Source: an uncultured Lachnospiraceae bacterium (GTDB lineage Bacteria; Bacillota; Clostridia; Lachnospirales; Lachnospiraceae). From it: a stretch of DNA of 64,000 bases. Shown in pieces: positions 41,324 through 49,775 of the stretch (positions are counted from its first letter, which is position 1; the number at the start of each line of letters is the position of its first letter). Location: assembly GCA_910585965.1 (NCBI GenBank), contig CAJUHH010000013.1:1-64000 (forward strand), written 5' to 3'. The position numbers were made by a program, and so were the translations under genes. The notes beneath the pieces were generated by a model, which did not search any database, was not told the DNA's origin, and saw nothing but the letters and a program-made list of their open reading frames with translations.

Positions 41324-42922
41324 ATGGCGATGGATAGAAAGGAAATGATTACAAGCGGCAGAACGACGCTTGGCATAGAATTCGGTTCCACCAGGATTAA
41401 AGCGGTGCTGATAGGGGAAGATCATTCCCCTATCGCTTCCGGCAGTTATGAATGGGAAAACCTATATGAAAATAATATCTGGACATATAGCCTGGATATG
41501 GTATGGAAAGGCCTGCAAGCCAGCTATAGCGAACTTGCTGCGGATGTGGAGAAGCAGTACGGGACAGCGCTTGAGACAGTGGGAGCGATCGGCTTCAGCG
41601 CTATGATGCACGGATACATGGCATTTAATAAGGAAGGGGAATTGCTGGTGCCGTTCCGCACATGGAGAAATACGATTACCGGGGAAGCGGCGGAAGAACT
41701 GACGAAGATATTCCAGTACAATATTCCCCAGAGATGGAGCATTGCCCATTTGCGCCAGGCGATATTGAATAAAGAGGAACATGTAAAGGATATTGATTAC
41801 CTGACAACTCTTGCAGGGTATGTGCATTGGAAAATGACAGGGAAAAAAGTATTGGGAGTGGGGGATGCTTCCGGCATGTTCCCGATTGATACGGATACCA
41901 AGGATTATTATGAAAGAATGCTGGAGCAGTTCGATGAACTGACAGCGGAAGAAAAATATCCCTGGAAGTTAAAAGAAATTCTTCCTAAAGTATTGGTGGC
42001 CGGCGAGGACGCGGGTACTTTGACGGAAGAAGGAGCAAAGCTTCTGGATGTTTCCGGCAGGCTGAAGGCGGGTATTCCGGTCTGCCCTCCCGAGGGGGAT
42101 GCAGGAACAGGCATGGCGGCGACAAACAGCGTGGCGGTGCGTACGGGCAATGTGTCGGCAGGAACGAGCGTTTTTGCGATGATTGTGCTGGAAAAAGAGC
42201 TTTCCAAAGTATATCCGGAGATCGATCTGGTGACTACCCCGGATGGCAGCCTGGTCGGCATGGTGCATTGCAATAACTGCACATCGGATCTGAATGCATG
42301 GGTAAATCTTTTTAAAGAGTTTATGGTGACGATGGGCATGGAAGTGGATATGGATAAGCTTTTCGGCACCTTGTACAATAAGGCGCTGGAAGGCGACAAG
42401 GACTGCGGCGGCCTGCTGTCCTACTGTTATTTTTCCGGCGAGCCGGTGACAGGTTTTGAAGAGGGCCGTCCGCTGTTTGTCCGGGATGTGGACTGTAAGT
42501 TCAATCTGGCGAATTTTATGCGGACGCATCTTTACTCTTCGCTGGCAGCCTTGAAAATTGGTTCCGATATTTTGTTCAAGGAAGAAAAGGTACAGGCGGA
42601 TGAGATCTTTGGGCATGGAGGCCTGTTCAAGACAAAGGGCGTAGGACAGGGAATTCTTGCGGCGGCTATGGACGCTCCCGTGTCTGTGATGGAAACGGCC
42701 GGAGAAGGCGGCGCATGGGGAATCGCGGTATTGGCTGCTTATATGCGGAATAAAAAAGACGGAGAAGACCTTGCCCATTATTTAAATGAATCCGTATTTG
42801 CAGGAAATAAGGGAAGCAAGATGGAACCTGCTGCGGAGGATGTGGCAGGATTCGATGCATTTATCCAGCGCTACAAGGCCGGATTCCCGGTAGAACACGC
42901 GGCGGTAGAAAGTATCAAATAA
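41324..42922 (+). CDS. araB: FGGY carbohydrate kinase, probable L-ribulokinase
   Basis: The 532-residue sugar kinase has an N-terminal ATPase-fold segment (L-G-I-E-F-G-S-T-R-I-K-A-V) and a phosphate-2-like box (G-N-V-S-A-G-T-S-V-F-A-M), with a third G-H-G-G-L-F-K-T box near residue 430. It differs from E. coli AraB and is closer to the long clostridial group often named xylulokinase. Its place between araA and araD makes L-ribulose the likely substrate, giving L-ribulose-5-phosphate. The kinase call is firm; substrate is inferred from context. Confidence 0.85.
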   Translation: MAMDRKEMITSGRTTLGIEFGSTRIKAVLIGEDHSPIASGSYEWENLYENNIWTYSLDMVWKGLQASYSELAADVEKQYGTALETVGAIGFSAMMHGYMAFNKEGELLVPFRTWRNTITGEAAEELTKIFQYNIPQRWSIAHLRQAILNKEEHVKDIDYLTTLAGYVHWKMTGKKVLGVGDASGMFPIDTDTKDYYERMLEQFDELTAEEKYPWKLKEILPKVLVAGEDAGTLTEEGAKLLDVSGRLKAGIPVCPPEGDAGTGMAATNSVAVRTGNVSAGTSVFAMIVLEKELSKVYPEIDLVTTPDGSLVGMVHCNNCTSDLNAWVNLFKEFMVTMGMEVDMDKLFGTLYNKALEGDKDCGGLLSYCYFSGEPVTGFEEGRPLFVRDVDCKFNLANFMRTHLYSSLAALKIGSDILFKEEKVQADEIFGHGGLFKTKGVGQGILAAAMDAPVSVMETAGEGGAWGIAVLAAYMRNKKDGEDLAHYLNESVFAGNKGSKMEPAAEDVAGFDAFIQRYKAGFPVEHAAVESIK

Positions 42923-42953
42923 CGGCAATACGTTAAGAAAGGCACGGGCTGGT

Positions 42954-43643
42954 ATGTTAGAAGAATTAAAAAAAGAGGTATATGAGGCAAATATGCTGCT
43001 TCCGAAATATGGGCTGGTGACGTTTACCTGGGGGAATGTAAGCGGGATCGACAGGGAAAAGGGGCTTTTTGTTATCAAGCCGAGCGGCGTGGAATATGAT
43101 AAGCTGACACCGGAGGACATGGTGGTTATGGATCTGGAGGGCAATAAGGTGGAAGGAAGGTACAATCCTTCCTCCGATACGCCGACCCATCTGGAATTAT
43201 ATAAAGCATTTCCCCAAATAGGGGGAATCGTACATACTCATTCTTCCTGGGCAACGAGCTGGGCCCAGGCGGGGAGAGGGATTCCCTGTTATGGGACGAC
43301 TCATGCGGATTATATGTATGGCGAAATTCCCTGCGTAAGATGCCTGACAAAAGAGGAGATTGAGGGCGCTTATGAAAAAAATACGGGGCTTTTGATTGCG
43401 GATTATTTTGCGGATAAGGACTATATCGCTGTCCCTGCGGTGCTTTGCAAAAACCATGGGCCGTTTGCCTGGGGCAAGGATGCCCATGAGGCGGTCCATA
43501 ATGCGGTGGTGCTGGAAGAGGTGGCCAAGATGGCAGCAAGATGCGAAATGATTCAGCCGAAAGTGGCTCCTGCTCCGCAGGAATTGCAGGATAAGCATTA
43601 TTACAGAAAACATGGGGAGAATGCCTATTACGGGCAGCAATAG
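42954..43643 (+). CDS. araD: L-ribulose-5-phosphate 4-epimerase
   Basis: Converts L-ribulose-5-phosphate to D-xylulose-5-phosphate, which enters the pentose phosphate pathway. The 229-residue class II aldolase-fold enzyme has G-N-V-S-G-I-D near residue 27, K-P-S-G-V, S-S-D-T-P-T-H, the zinc-binding H-T-H (about residues 94-96) and C-K-N-H-G-P near 167-172. Length matches the family (about 230). It closes the ara operon, 31 nt after the kinase. Confidence 0.96.
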   Translation: MLEELKKEVYEANMLLPKYGLVTFTWGNVSGIDREKGLFVIKPSGVEYDKLTPEDMVVMDLEGNKVEGRYNPSSDTPTHLELYKAFPQIGGIVHTHSSWATSWAQAGRGIPCYGTTHADYMYGEIPCVRCLTKEEIEGAYEKNTGLLIADYFADKDYIAVPAVLCKNHGPFAWGKDAHEAVHNAVVLEEVAKMAARCEMIQPKVAPAPQELQDKHYYRKHGENAYYGQQ

Positions 43644-43669
43644 GGAATAAAGGAACAACCAGGCAGGAG

Positions 43670-43713
43670 ACGGCGTTCCATAGGCAGGGAGCTTATGGAA
43701 CGCCGTTGTTGTA
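43670..43713 (+). terminator. Terminator of the ara operon
   Basis: ACGGCGTTCCATA (43670-43682) pairs perfectly with TATGGAACGCCGT (43694-43706). The tail TGTTGTA is only moderately T-rich. Confidence 0.8.
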
Positions 43714-43758
43714 TAATGACGCGGGCATTGGTAAAATATATGGAAAAAGGAACCGATA

Positions 43759-43785
43759 TGAAACTTTTCGGGCATATGAATCGTA
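43759..43785 (+). promoter_or_regulatory. ECF-type promoter before the sigma factor gene
   Basis: TGAAAC (43759-43764), 17 nt, then CGTA (43782-43785) matches the consensus of sigma-W-like ECF promoters (TGAAAC, 16-17 nt, CGTA). It lies 34 nt before the sigma factor ATG and suggests autoregulation. Confidence 0.65.
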
Positions 43786-43819
43786 TTACATATATAAGAA
43801 CTTAGGATGAGGGGGCATT

Positions 43820-44377
43820 ATGCTGAGAGGTAAGGAAAAGGAAGCGGAGGCGCCGTTTGCGAAATATAAAGACATACTATACCGCATTGCTTTTTCCAAC
43901 ATGAAGAGTAAAGCGGATGCCGAAGATGTGGTGCAGGAGGCTTTTTGCAGGTATTTAAAGGCGAAGCCTTCGTTTGACAATGAGAATCATGAAAAAGCAT
44001 GGTTCATCCGGGTCGTTATTAATATTTGCTATGATATCCAGAAAAGCGCGTGGTTTTCCAGGACAGTGGGGATTGACGAAGTGCCGGAATGCGAAATGAA
44101 GCATTTCCATCTTCCTTTTGTGGAAGAAGATGAAACATTGTGGTATGTGATGGAACTGCCGGCAGCTTATCGTAATCCTTTGTATTTATTTTATTACGAG
44201 GATTACTCCATTAAAGAGATATCCCGGGTGATGGATCTGGGGGAGGGGACGGTAAAAACGAGGCTCCGCCGGGGCAGGGAATTAATAAAAGAACGGATTA
44301 TGCACGGAACGGAAAGAAAGGGTATGGGTCCTACGGAAAGGATTCTGAAAGAAGGTGGCAGGGATGCGGATTTATGA
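43820..44377 (+). CDS. ECF-type RNA polymerase sigma factor
   Basis: The 185-residue sigma-70 family protein has region 2 (about 12-75, with A-D-A-E-D-V-V-Q-E-A-F and K-A-W-F-I-R-V-V-I-N) and region 4 (about 115-165, with D-Y-S-I-K-E-I-S-R-V-M-D and T-V-K-T-R-L-R-R-G-R). A charged 20-residue tail follows. No anti-sigma gene with a membrane helix is adjacent; instead three soluble unknown proteins follow, the first overlapping this gene by 14 nt. This order suggests that the three proteins are targets or partners of the sigma factor. Confidence 0.92.
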   Translation: MLRGKEKEAEAPFAKYKDILYRIAFSNMKSKADAEDVVQEAFCRYLKAKPSFDNENHEKAWFIRVVINICYDIQKSAWFSRTVGIDEVPECEMKHFHLPFVEEDETLWYVMELPAAYRNPLYLFYYEDYSIKEISRVMDLGEGTVKTRLRRGRELIKERIMHGTERKGMGPTERILKEGGRDADL

Positions 44378-44822
44378 ATGGAATAAGGGCGTGGCAGATG
44401 CGAAAGGGATGACTGGCGGACTGGGGAAGTTAAATGCGAAAAAGCTGTCTGATCTTCCGGCAGAGGGCAATAAGGTAAGGCAGGAAGAAGACAGTTTTCG
44501 CAGCAGTCTTCAGAAAAGCATGCATGTGCGGATGGAAACGGGTATGGCCGGAAAAACGGGGAGAGAGGTTCCGGCAAGGGAGATCCCGTACAGCGAATGT
44601 GACATGGTGGAAATTAATGTGCTGGAAGGCTATGTTCTTAAGGCCCAGAGGGAGAAAGCAGGAGAGGGAGAGGAACAAGGGGGACAGCAGATATATGTAG
44701 AGAAAAAAAACGATGAAGGTGAAATAAAGGCATATCTGTTTAATGGCTTGCATGTCCGTCAGGACGGCGGGGATGAAATGGAGAGAATGGCTTATGCCGT
44801 GCTGAACCAGAAAGGAAGGTAG
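44364..44822 (+). CDS. Unknown protein 1 of the sigma-factor cluster
   Basis: A 152-residue, charged, soluble protein that I do not recognise. It begins M-R-I-Y-E-W-N-K-G and has a central Glu/Lys-rich half. A beta-rich C-terminal half follows (D-M-V-E-I-N-V-L-E-G-Y, then I-Y-V-E-K-K and I-K-A-Y-L-F-N-G). There is no signal peptide or membrane helix. ATG 44364 follows GAAGGTGGCAGG inside the sigma gene; a GTG at 44355 is an alternative. It ends 2 nt before the next gene, so translation is probably coupled. Confidence 0.7.
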   Translation: MRIYEWNKGVADAKGMTGGLGKLNAKKLSDLPAEGNKVRQEEDSFRSSLQKSMHVRMETGMAGKTGREVPAREIPYSECDMVEINVLEGYVLKAQREKAGEGEEQGGQQIYVEKKNDEGEIKAYLFNGLHVRQDGGDEMERMAYAVLNQKGR

Positions 44823-44824
44823 CT

Positions 44825-45517
44825 ATGGGAATCAGTGGAATCGGTTTTTCCGTCCAGCATTATTACAAGGATGCATGGAAGAGAAAATGCGCAGGAGGCG
44901 ATGAGGAACAATGGGAAGGGGAAGACCTGAAGAGAACAAAGGGTACTTTTGTGGAAAATCCTGCGGAAAGGAATGTGGAAAAACTGCCGGAAGGCCATAA
45001 ACCGGCAATCCCCGAGAAAAACCAGGGAGCGCCTTATTCCTATCTGGCAAATGAAGACGGGGTGATTGAGTATAATGGAACAGTATTTACCCTGGATAAC
45101 GAGAGAAAGTGGCTGTGCCTTGGGAATATTGATTTGAACCATATGGACCAGGTGATCCGCATTCCATTGTCGGAGGGCGGCTGCCTGATGGTGAACAGAA
45201 ATAATATCGATGATCTGGCAAAAGCGATCGGCATGTTTTCGCCGGAAGACATCAACCGTATTTTAAGGGCGCTTAAATTGGACGGCAAAATACAGCAGAT
45301 GAAGCGCGAGATCGAGGAAATGGAGGACGGCATCGGCAAAAGCAGCGAGGAACAGAACGCCGACAGCGTGGAAAATGCGGAAAAGGCAGCGGAAAAGGAT
45401 GGAAAGACAAACGGTTTCAACGGATATGAGGGCGGCGGAAAAGAAGAAGGCGTTTTTAAGCTGAAGGAGTGGCAGCTGGCAGCTTTAGTGGAGGAAAGAG
45501 ATGGGCGGAATTTCTAA
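44825..45517 (+). CDS. Unknown protein 2 of the sigma-factor cluster
   Basis: A 230-residue soluble protein without a family I can name. The N-terminus is M-G-I-S-G-I-G-F-S-V. The middle (about 75-130) has a beta-rich stretch with E-Y-N-G-T-V-F-T-L-D and N-R-N-N-I-D-D-L. The last third is strongly charged and probably coiled coil (K-I-Q-Q-M-K-R-E-I-E-E-M). It overlaps the next gene by 17 nt. There is no secretion signal. Confidence 0.7.
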   Translation: MGISGIGFSVQHYYKDAWKRKCAGGDEEQWEGEDLKRTKGTFVENPAERNVEKLPEGHKPAIPEKNQGAPYSYLANEDGVIEYNGTVFTLDNERKWLCLGNIDLNHMDQVIRIPLSEGGCLMVNRNNIDDLAKAIGMFSPEDINRILRALKLDGKIQQMKREIEEMEDGIGKSSEEQNADSVENAEKAAEKDGKTNGFNGYEGGGKEEGVFKLKEWQLAALVEERDGRNF

Positions 45518-46658
45518 TGCGCAGATGTATGTTCGGACGGGGGGAGAGGACTTTTTCCATAAAGGGAGAGCCGGAAAAGGCAGGAAAGAGGGAGAGGGAT
45601 CGAAGAGTATCCAGGATTTTATCGGTAAGGAAGAGGATACCGATGATAAGATGGATATTATCAGAAAACGAAAAGAAGAAATTATCGATAAGGTAAGAAG
45701 AGGGGAAACGGAGCCTTCCATTCCGATCGGCGCGGGTTCTTACACGATGAAGCAATGGAACAAGATGATGCGGGGGCTGGATAAAGCGATTGATGATATG
45801 CAGGAGAGAATCCGTAAAGATGCGGAAAGGGCTGAGAAGAAGAGGAAAGATCCTGTTACGGCCGATATACTGGAACAACTGTTGGGCGTAGACGTGGAGA
45901 AGGAAAAGTCCGTTGCGAAAGGGGATCTTTATTATCAAATTACCGGGAAGGAACGTTTTGCCCAGGATAACAGTCTTTACCGAATTGCAGACAGCGGGGG
46001 CGGTGCATTTCTGATTACGGACAAAACGACAGGCTGTGTATATGAGTTTACAGAAAATGGCTGCCGATTGCAAACGGATAAAAGCACAGGAAGAACCTTT
46101 TTGATTCCATGCGATGATTTTGGCATGTCTGGAAGCATTATGGCAGCAGACGATACGCTGAAGACAATGCTGGCGCAATATTTTGGAGCCGACAGGCTGG
46201 AGGAAGGAGAACTGACTGGCTATACCTTCCGCAGAAACGAGGCGACAGGAATCGAGATTATGATACCGAAGGGAATGGAAGGGAAAATGGCTCATATATT
46301 ATTCCAAAGCAAAGCGGATGTGGAGGCGTATGAGCAGCTGGTGCAGACCTATAAAACGAAATATCCCAATTTGGTGCAGAGCGATGAAATGGCGGCATTT
46401 TATGCGTCGATCGAAATTGAGGGACTCTGCCACAGGACGGCAACCGGAATCTTGTATACCAATGCACAGGGTGTCAGCTATGCGGATGAAAATGACCCGG
46501 AAAAAAACTGGGCTTTGCTGTTTGATGAGCAGTCGGAAGAAAATTACAGAATGATTATGGATATGATGGAAGAGATTATAAAGAGCGGAAAAGATGTGAG
46601 GGAGCGCCAGGAGTGGGAAAGAAGGATAGGAGAGAAGGGAAAAAATATTCAAGTATAA
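45501..46658 (+). CDS. Unknown protein 3 of the sigma-factor cluster
   Basis: A 385-residue soluble protein that I cannot assign. The N-terminus (M-G-G-I-S-N-A-Q-M-Y) is like that of the preceding protein. A helical, very basic/acidic region follows (about 30-130), with I-P-I-G-A-G-S-Y-T-M-K-Q-W-N-K-M near residue 75, a motif I associate with other uncharacterised Lachnospiraceae proteins. The rest is mixed alpha/beta. It is the last gene of the cluster and is followed by a terminator. Confidence 0.7.
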   Translation: MGGISNAQMYVRTGGEDFFHKGRAGKGRKEGEGSKSIQDFIGKEEDTDDKMDIIRKRKEEIIDKVRRGETEPSIPIGAGSYTMKQWNKMMRGLDKAIDDMQERIRKDAERAEKKRKDPVTADILEQLLGVDVEKEKSVAKGDLYYQITGKERFAQDNSLYRIADSGGGAFLITDKTTGCVYEFTENGCRLQTDKSTGRTFLIPCDDFGMSGSIMAADDTLKTMLAQYFGADRLEEGELTGYTFRRNEATGIEIMIPKGMEGKMAHILFQSKADVEAYEQLVQTYKTKYPNLVQSDEMAAFYASIEIEGLCHRTATGILYTNAQGVSYADENDPEKNWALLFDEQSEENYRMIMDMMEEIIKSGKDVRERQEWERRIGEKGKNIQV

Positions 46659-46677
46659 AGTTTTATGGGAATGGATG

Positions 46678-46711
46678 GCGCCGCAGGGGAGTGCGGCGCT
46701 TGATCATTTTT
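46678..46711 (+). terminator. Terminator of the sigma-factor cluster
   Basis: GCGCCGCA (46678-46685) pairs with TGCGGCGC (46692-46699), followed by TTGATCATTTTT. It lies between convergent genes and ends at the DUF885 stop codon. Confidence 0.75.
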
Positions 46712-48546
46712 CAGGACTGAGGAAGCAGTGGCAGTTGTTCCAGCTGCAGCTGAAGATTCCGAAAGTCGGCCGGCCCGTTTTCCAAGTAAAATTTATGGAA
46801 ACGGTATTCGCTGTAGGCATTCTTCCAAAGATCCTTGGCTTCTTCTTTTAAACTCATGATTTCCAGATAGCCCAGATAATATTTCAGGTAATTGGTCGGC
46901 TCTTCTACGATATATTCATAAATGGAACGGGTAGTGGCTGGGTCGGATATGCCTACGGAAGCAAGCAAATGGTGTACCTGGCTGTAAGAAGCGCCCTCAT
47001 AATGGATGGAAATATCCAGGAGCGAATAGAGGCAAAGCTGTATTTGCCGGTCCAGTTTATACATTTCATACAGATATTCCGTTTCCGGGGCTGTCTGCTT
47101 CATGATTTCTTTGGCATATTCATAGGATTTCAGTTCCACATACATTGCCCATCCTTCCACATAGCCGCCGTAGGAAAGAAGAGAGCGGACGGGGGATATG
47201 CCGGTTTTTTGGGAAAAAAGCTGGCTGTATACGGTCTGGTAGAGATGGCCGGGGTATCCTTCATGGGCTAGGGTGGTGTACAAATCTACGCCATAAGGAT
47301 TGTTTTTCGGATTGATATAAATAACGTTTTCTCGGATATCATCCAAAGGGGGAGTCAGATAAAAGGCAGGACTGCAATATTCCTGAAGGTTTTCAGAAAT
47401 GGCCTTTACTGTGCAGACAGGCATTGTGCCTTCTGCTACGTCCGACAGGGCAGGAAAATCAGAAGCCATCATTTGCTGGAGGCTTTTCAGCATATCCGTC
47501 GGTTCGCCATAAGCAAAAGAATCGGTGCCGGGGGCGGTGGAAAGAAGGCCGGGCTGCTGCTGGAGCAGGGCGCGCATGGCATCGAAACTTTTGCGGAAAT
47601 CCTGGAGCAACAGCAGCTTGATATCTTTGATATCCCGGTAGCATCCGGTATTGGAACGAATCAGGTAGAGATAATAATTCTTTCCCTGCGGATAATAAAA
47701 AAGGCCGTCCTCATTTTTGCCGCTTCCTTTGAGAAGGAACAGTTCATCCCCCATCTTCTGGTAGGCAGGAAGCATAACAGTGGTCAGCAGTCTTTTATTT
47801 TCTTCCAAATATGCTTGCTTTTCTTTTTCAGTAATCACTCCGCCTTCGGCCAGTTTGTTCAGACGTTCTTCGAAAGTGGTGTTTAGAAAATGGGAGCCGG
47901 ATTCCAAGGTCGACGGATCCATAATCATATCGCATTGATCGATGACTTTATCCACGGAGTAATCAGGCATAAATAATCCCTGTTCTGATTGATCCCTCAG
48001 ATAGGAAGTGATTCCTTCAAAATAAGTATCCGTCTGGTCTAAGAGAGCCAGATAGTCCTCGACATCCCGCCTGGTTCGGAAAGAATATTCGGCCAGCAGG
48101 ATGGGCAGCTGGGACTGCATTCCGGAGGATGGGGAGAGGGGATTGGCATAATAGTAAAAAGACATTCCTTCTGCTTCGTTTTCCAGATAAGGAAGCAGCA
48201 GATGGTAAGTATAGGCTTCCTGCGCACCCAGTTTATTGCTGTTCAGGGAATGCAGGGTTTCCAGCGCGGAAGCCAGTTCCTGTAAAGAGTTTTCCCTGCG
48301 CTGCGCGGAATAGGAAGGCAGGGTAGGGGTATAGGAATGGATGCCGTAATTGGCAGGATCGGCGACTGTGTAGTGCATGTTCAATGTATTCCCGCTCAAT
48401 TCCGAAACGAAAAAATCGTCGCAGAACCGGCGGAAGCTTCTGGCGTCCCTGCTTAGGAAGAAAACCGCAGAGGCGGAGAATACAAGGAACAGAGCCATAG
48501 CGCATAAAGTAGCCTTGAGTTTTCGGGAAAAGTGCATAGTTTTCAA
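46711..48546 (-). CDS. DUF885 family protein, probable zinc peptidase
   Basis: The 611-residue protein has an N-terminal membrane anchor or signal (about 10-30), so it should act outside the membrane. The C-terminal half has the DUF885 signature H-E-G-Y-P-G-H-L-Y-Q (about 420), a variant zinc-binding motif, and G-G-Y-V-E-G-W-A-M-Y some 40 residues later, whose Glu would be a third ligand. Members are thought to be metallopeptidases related to M3-like folds; the substrate is unknown. ATG 48537 is an alternative start. It is a single gene. Confidence 0.88.
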   Translation of the reverse strand: MKTMHFSRKLKATLCAMALFLVFSASAVFFLSRDARSFRRFCDDFFVSELSGNTLNMHYTVADPANYGIHSYTPTLPSYSAQRRENSLQELASALETLHSLNSNKLGAQEAYTYHLLLPYLENEAEGMSFYYYANPLSPSSGMQSQLPILLAEYSFRTRRDVEDYLALLDQTDTYFEGITSYLRDQSEQGLFMPDYSVDKVIDQCDMIMDPSTLESGSHFLNTTFEERLNKLAEGGVITEKEKQAYLEENKRLLTTVMLPAYQKMGDELFLLKGSGKNEDGLFYYPQGKNYYLYLIRSNTGCYRDIKDIKLLLLQDFRKSFDAMRALLQQQPGLLSTAPGTDSFAYGEPTDMLKSLQQMMASDFPALSDVAEGTMPVCTVKAISENLQEYCSPAFYLTPPLDDIRENVIYINPKNNPYGVDLYTTLAHEGYPGHLYQTVYSQLFSQKTGISPVRSLLSYGGYVEGWAMYVELKSYEYAKEIMKQTAPETEYLYEMYKLDRQIQLCLYSLLDISIHYEGASYSQVHHLLASVGISDPATTRSIYEYIVEEPTNYLKYYLGYLEIMSLKEEAKDLWKNAYSEYRFHKFYLENGPADFRNLQLQLEQLPLLPQS

Positions 48547-48625
48547 TAGAATTACCTGGCGATATTTCTTTTAATATATGCATATGCCCGGGAAAATAAA
48601 AAATGTATGAATCTCAAAGGCCGAA

Positions 48626-49609
48626 CTAAAGCAGATGGCGGCGTAATTCTTCGTTGCTTAAGGGGCTTAAATATGCCGGAGCGATATCAAAGACCGTCTT
48701 ACACCCGGTCATTCCCTCGGCATGCATCCGGCAGGCCGCCCTGGCATATGCAACGATTACCGATGCGGTAAATTCGGGGTTAGAATCGAGTTTCAGACTG
48801 TACTCTATAACATGGCTGTTTTCCTGGTTCCATCCCGTCTTTCCGCTTCGGATGACAAAGCCGCCGTGGGGGATGCCGCTATGGTTTTTTTCTAATTCTG
48901 CCTGAGTAATGAAATGGACGGTCGTATCATAATCCGAAAAGTAGTTCGGCATCGTCTTGATTTCCTCTGCAATTTTGTCCAGGTCAGCCCCTTCTTTCGG
49001 CACGACAAAGCATTCCCGCGTATGTTTTTCGCGGATGGAAAGCTGGGGATTTTCTCCGTTCCTTACGGCTTCCAGCGCTTTTTCGGAAGGGATCGTATAT
49101 TGTTTGCCGTCAGCTACCCCGGCGACTCTTCGGATCGCGTCGGAATGCCCCTGGCTGACTCCCTTGCCCCAGAAGGTGTAATCGCTTCCGACGGGCAGGA
49201 TGGCATTGGCATAGAGGCGGTTAAGGGAAAACATCCCCGGATCCCAGCCGACGGATATAACGGCGATATGACCGCTTGTCCCGGCTGCCTGATCGACCTG
49301 TTCGAAATGCTGCGGTATTGCGGCATGGGTGTCAAAGCTGTCCACTACATTGAAAGATTTGGCATATTCCATCGTCTGTTTTGGAAGGTCGGTAGCGCTG
49401 CCTCCGCAGAGAATAAGCACATCGATATCGTCTTTATATTTTATGGCATCATTGGCGCTGTATATAGGCACGCCTTCCGTTAATATTTTTACAGTCTGCG
49501 GATCGCGGCGCGTAAATACCGCTTTCAATTCCATGTCCGGGTTCTGCCGGATGGCGCATTCGATGCCTCTGCCAAGATTTCCATATCCCATAATGCCTGT
49601 TCTGATCAT
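48626..49609 (-). CDS. ddh: meso-Diaminopimelate D-dehydrogenase
   Basis: Makes meso-diaminopimelate directly from tetrahydrodipicolinate with NADPH and ammonia, for lysine and peptidoglycan. The 327-residue protein starts with the Rossmann motif G-I-M-G-Y-G-N-L-G-R-G. It contains C-G-G-S-A-T-D-L-P, S-F-D-T-H near residue 90 and V-G-W-D-P-G-M-F-S-L-N-R near residue 120, all diagnostic of Ddh. Length fits (about 325). The internal ATG at 49609 is chosen over the one at 49621 to match family N-termini. It has a strong promoter and is divergent from araR. Confidence 0.96.
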   Translation of the reverse strand: MIRTGIMGYGNLGRGIECAIRQNPDMELKAVFTRRDPQTVKILTEGVPIYSANDAIKYKDDIDVLILCGGSATDLPKQTMEYAKSFNVVDSFDTHAAIPQHFEQVDQAAGTSGHIAVISVGWDPGMFSLNRLYANAILPVGSDYTFWGKGVSQGHSDAIRRVAGVADGKQYTIPSEKALEAVRNGENPQLSIREKHTRECFVVPKEGADLDKIAEEIKTMPNYFSDYDTTVHFITQAELEKNHSGIPHGGFVIRSGKTGWNQENSHVIEYSLKLDSNPEFTASVIVAYARAACRMHAEGMTGCKTVFDIAPAYLSPLSNEELRRHLL

Positions 49610-49675
49610 TGTTCTCCTCATTTCTGCACTTGTGTCTGTGCGCGTTTGGTTGTATTATCAAAAAAATTTATCCTC

Positions 49676-49705
49676 ATTATATTCTCTGTCGTTTGCCCGT
49701 GTCAA
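49676..49705 (-). promoter_or_regulatory. Sigma-A promoter of ddh
   Basis: On the minus strand TTGACA (49705-49700) and TATAAT (49681-49676) are perfect consensus boxes with an 18-nt spacer. Confidence 0.8.
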
Positions 49706-49775
49706 TCTTTTGTGCTATGATGAAAAAAACGATAATTCAGCAGATGGTCTTATTGCCGTAAAAGGATAATGGATA

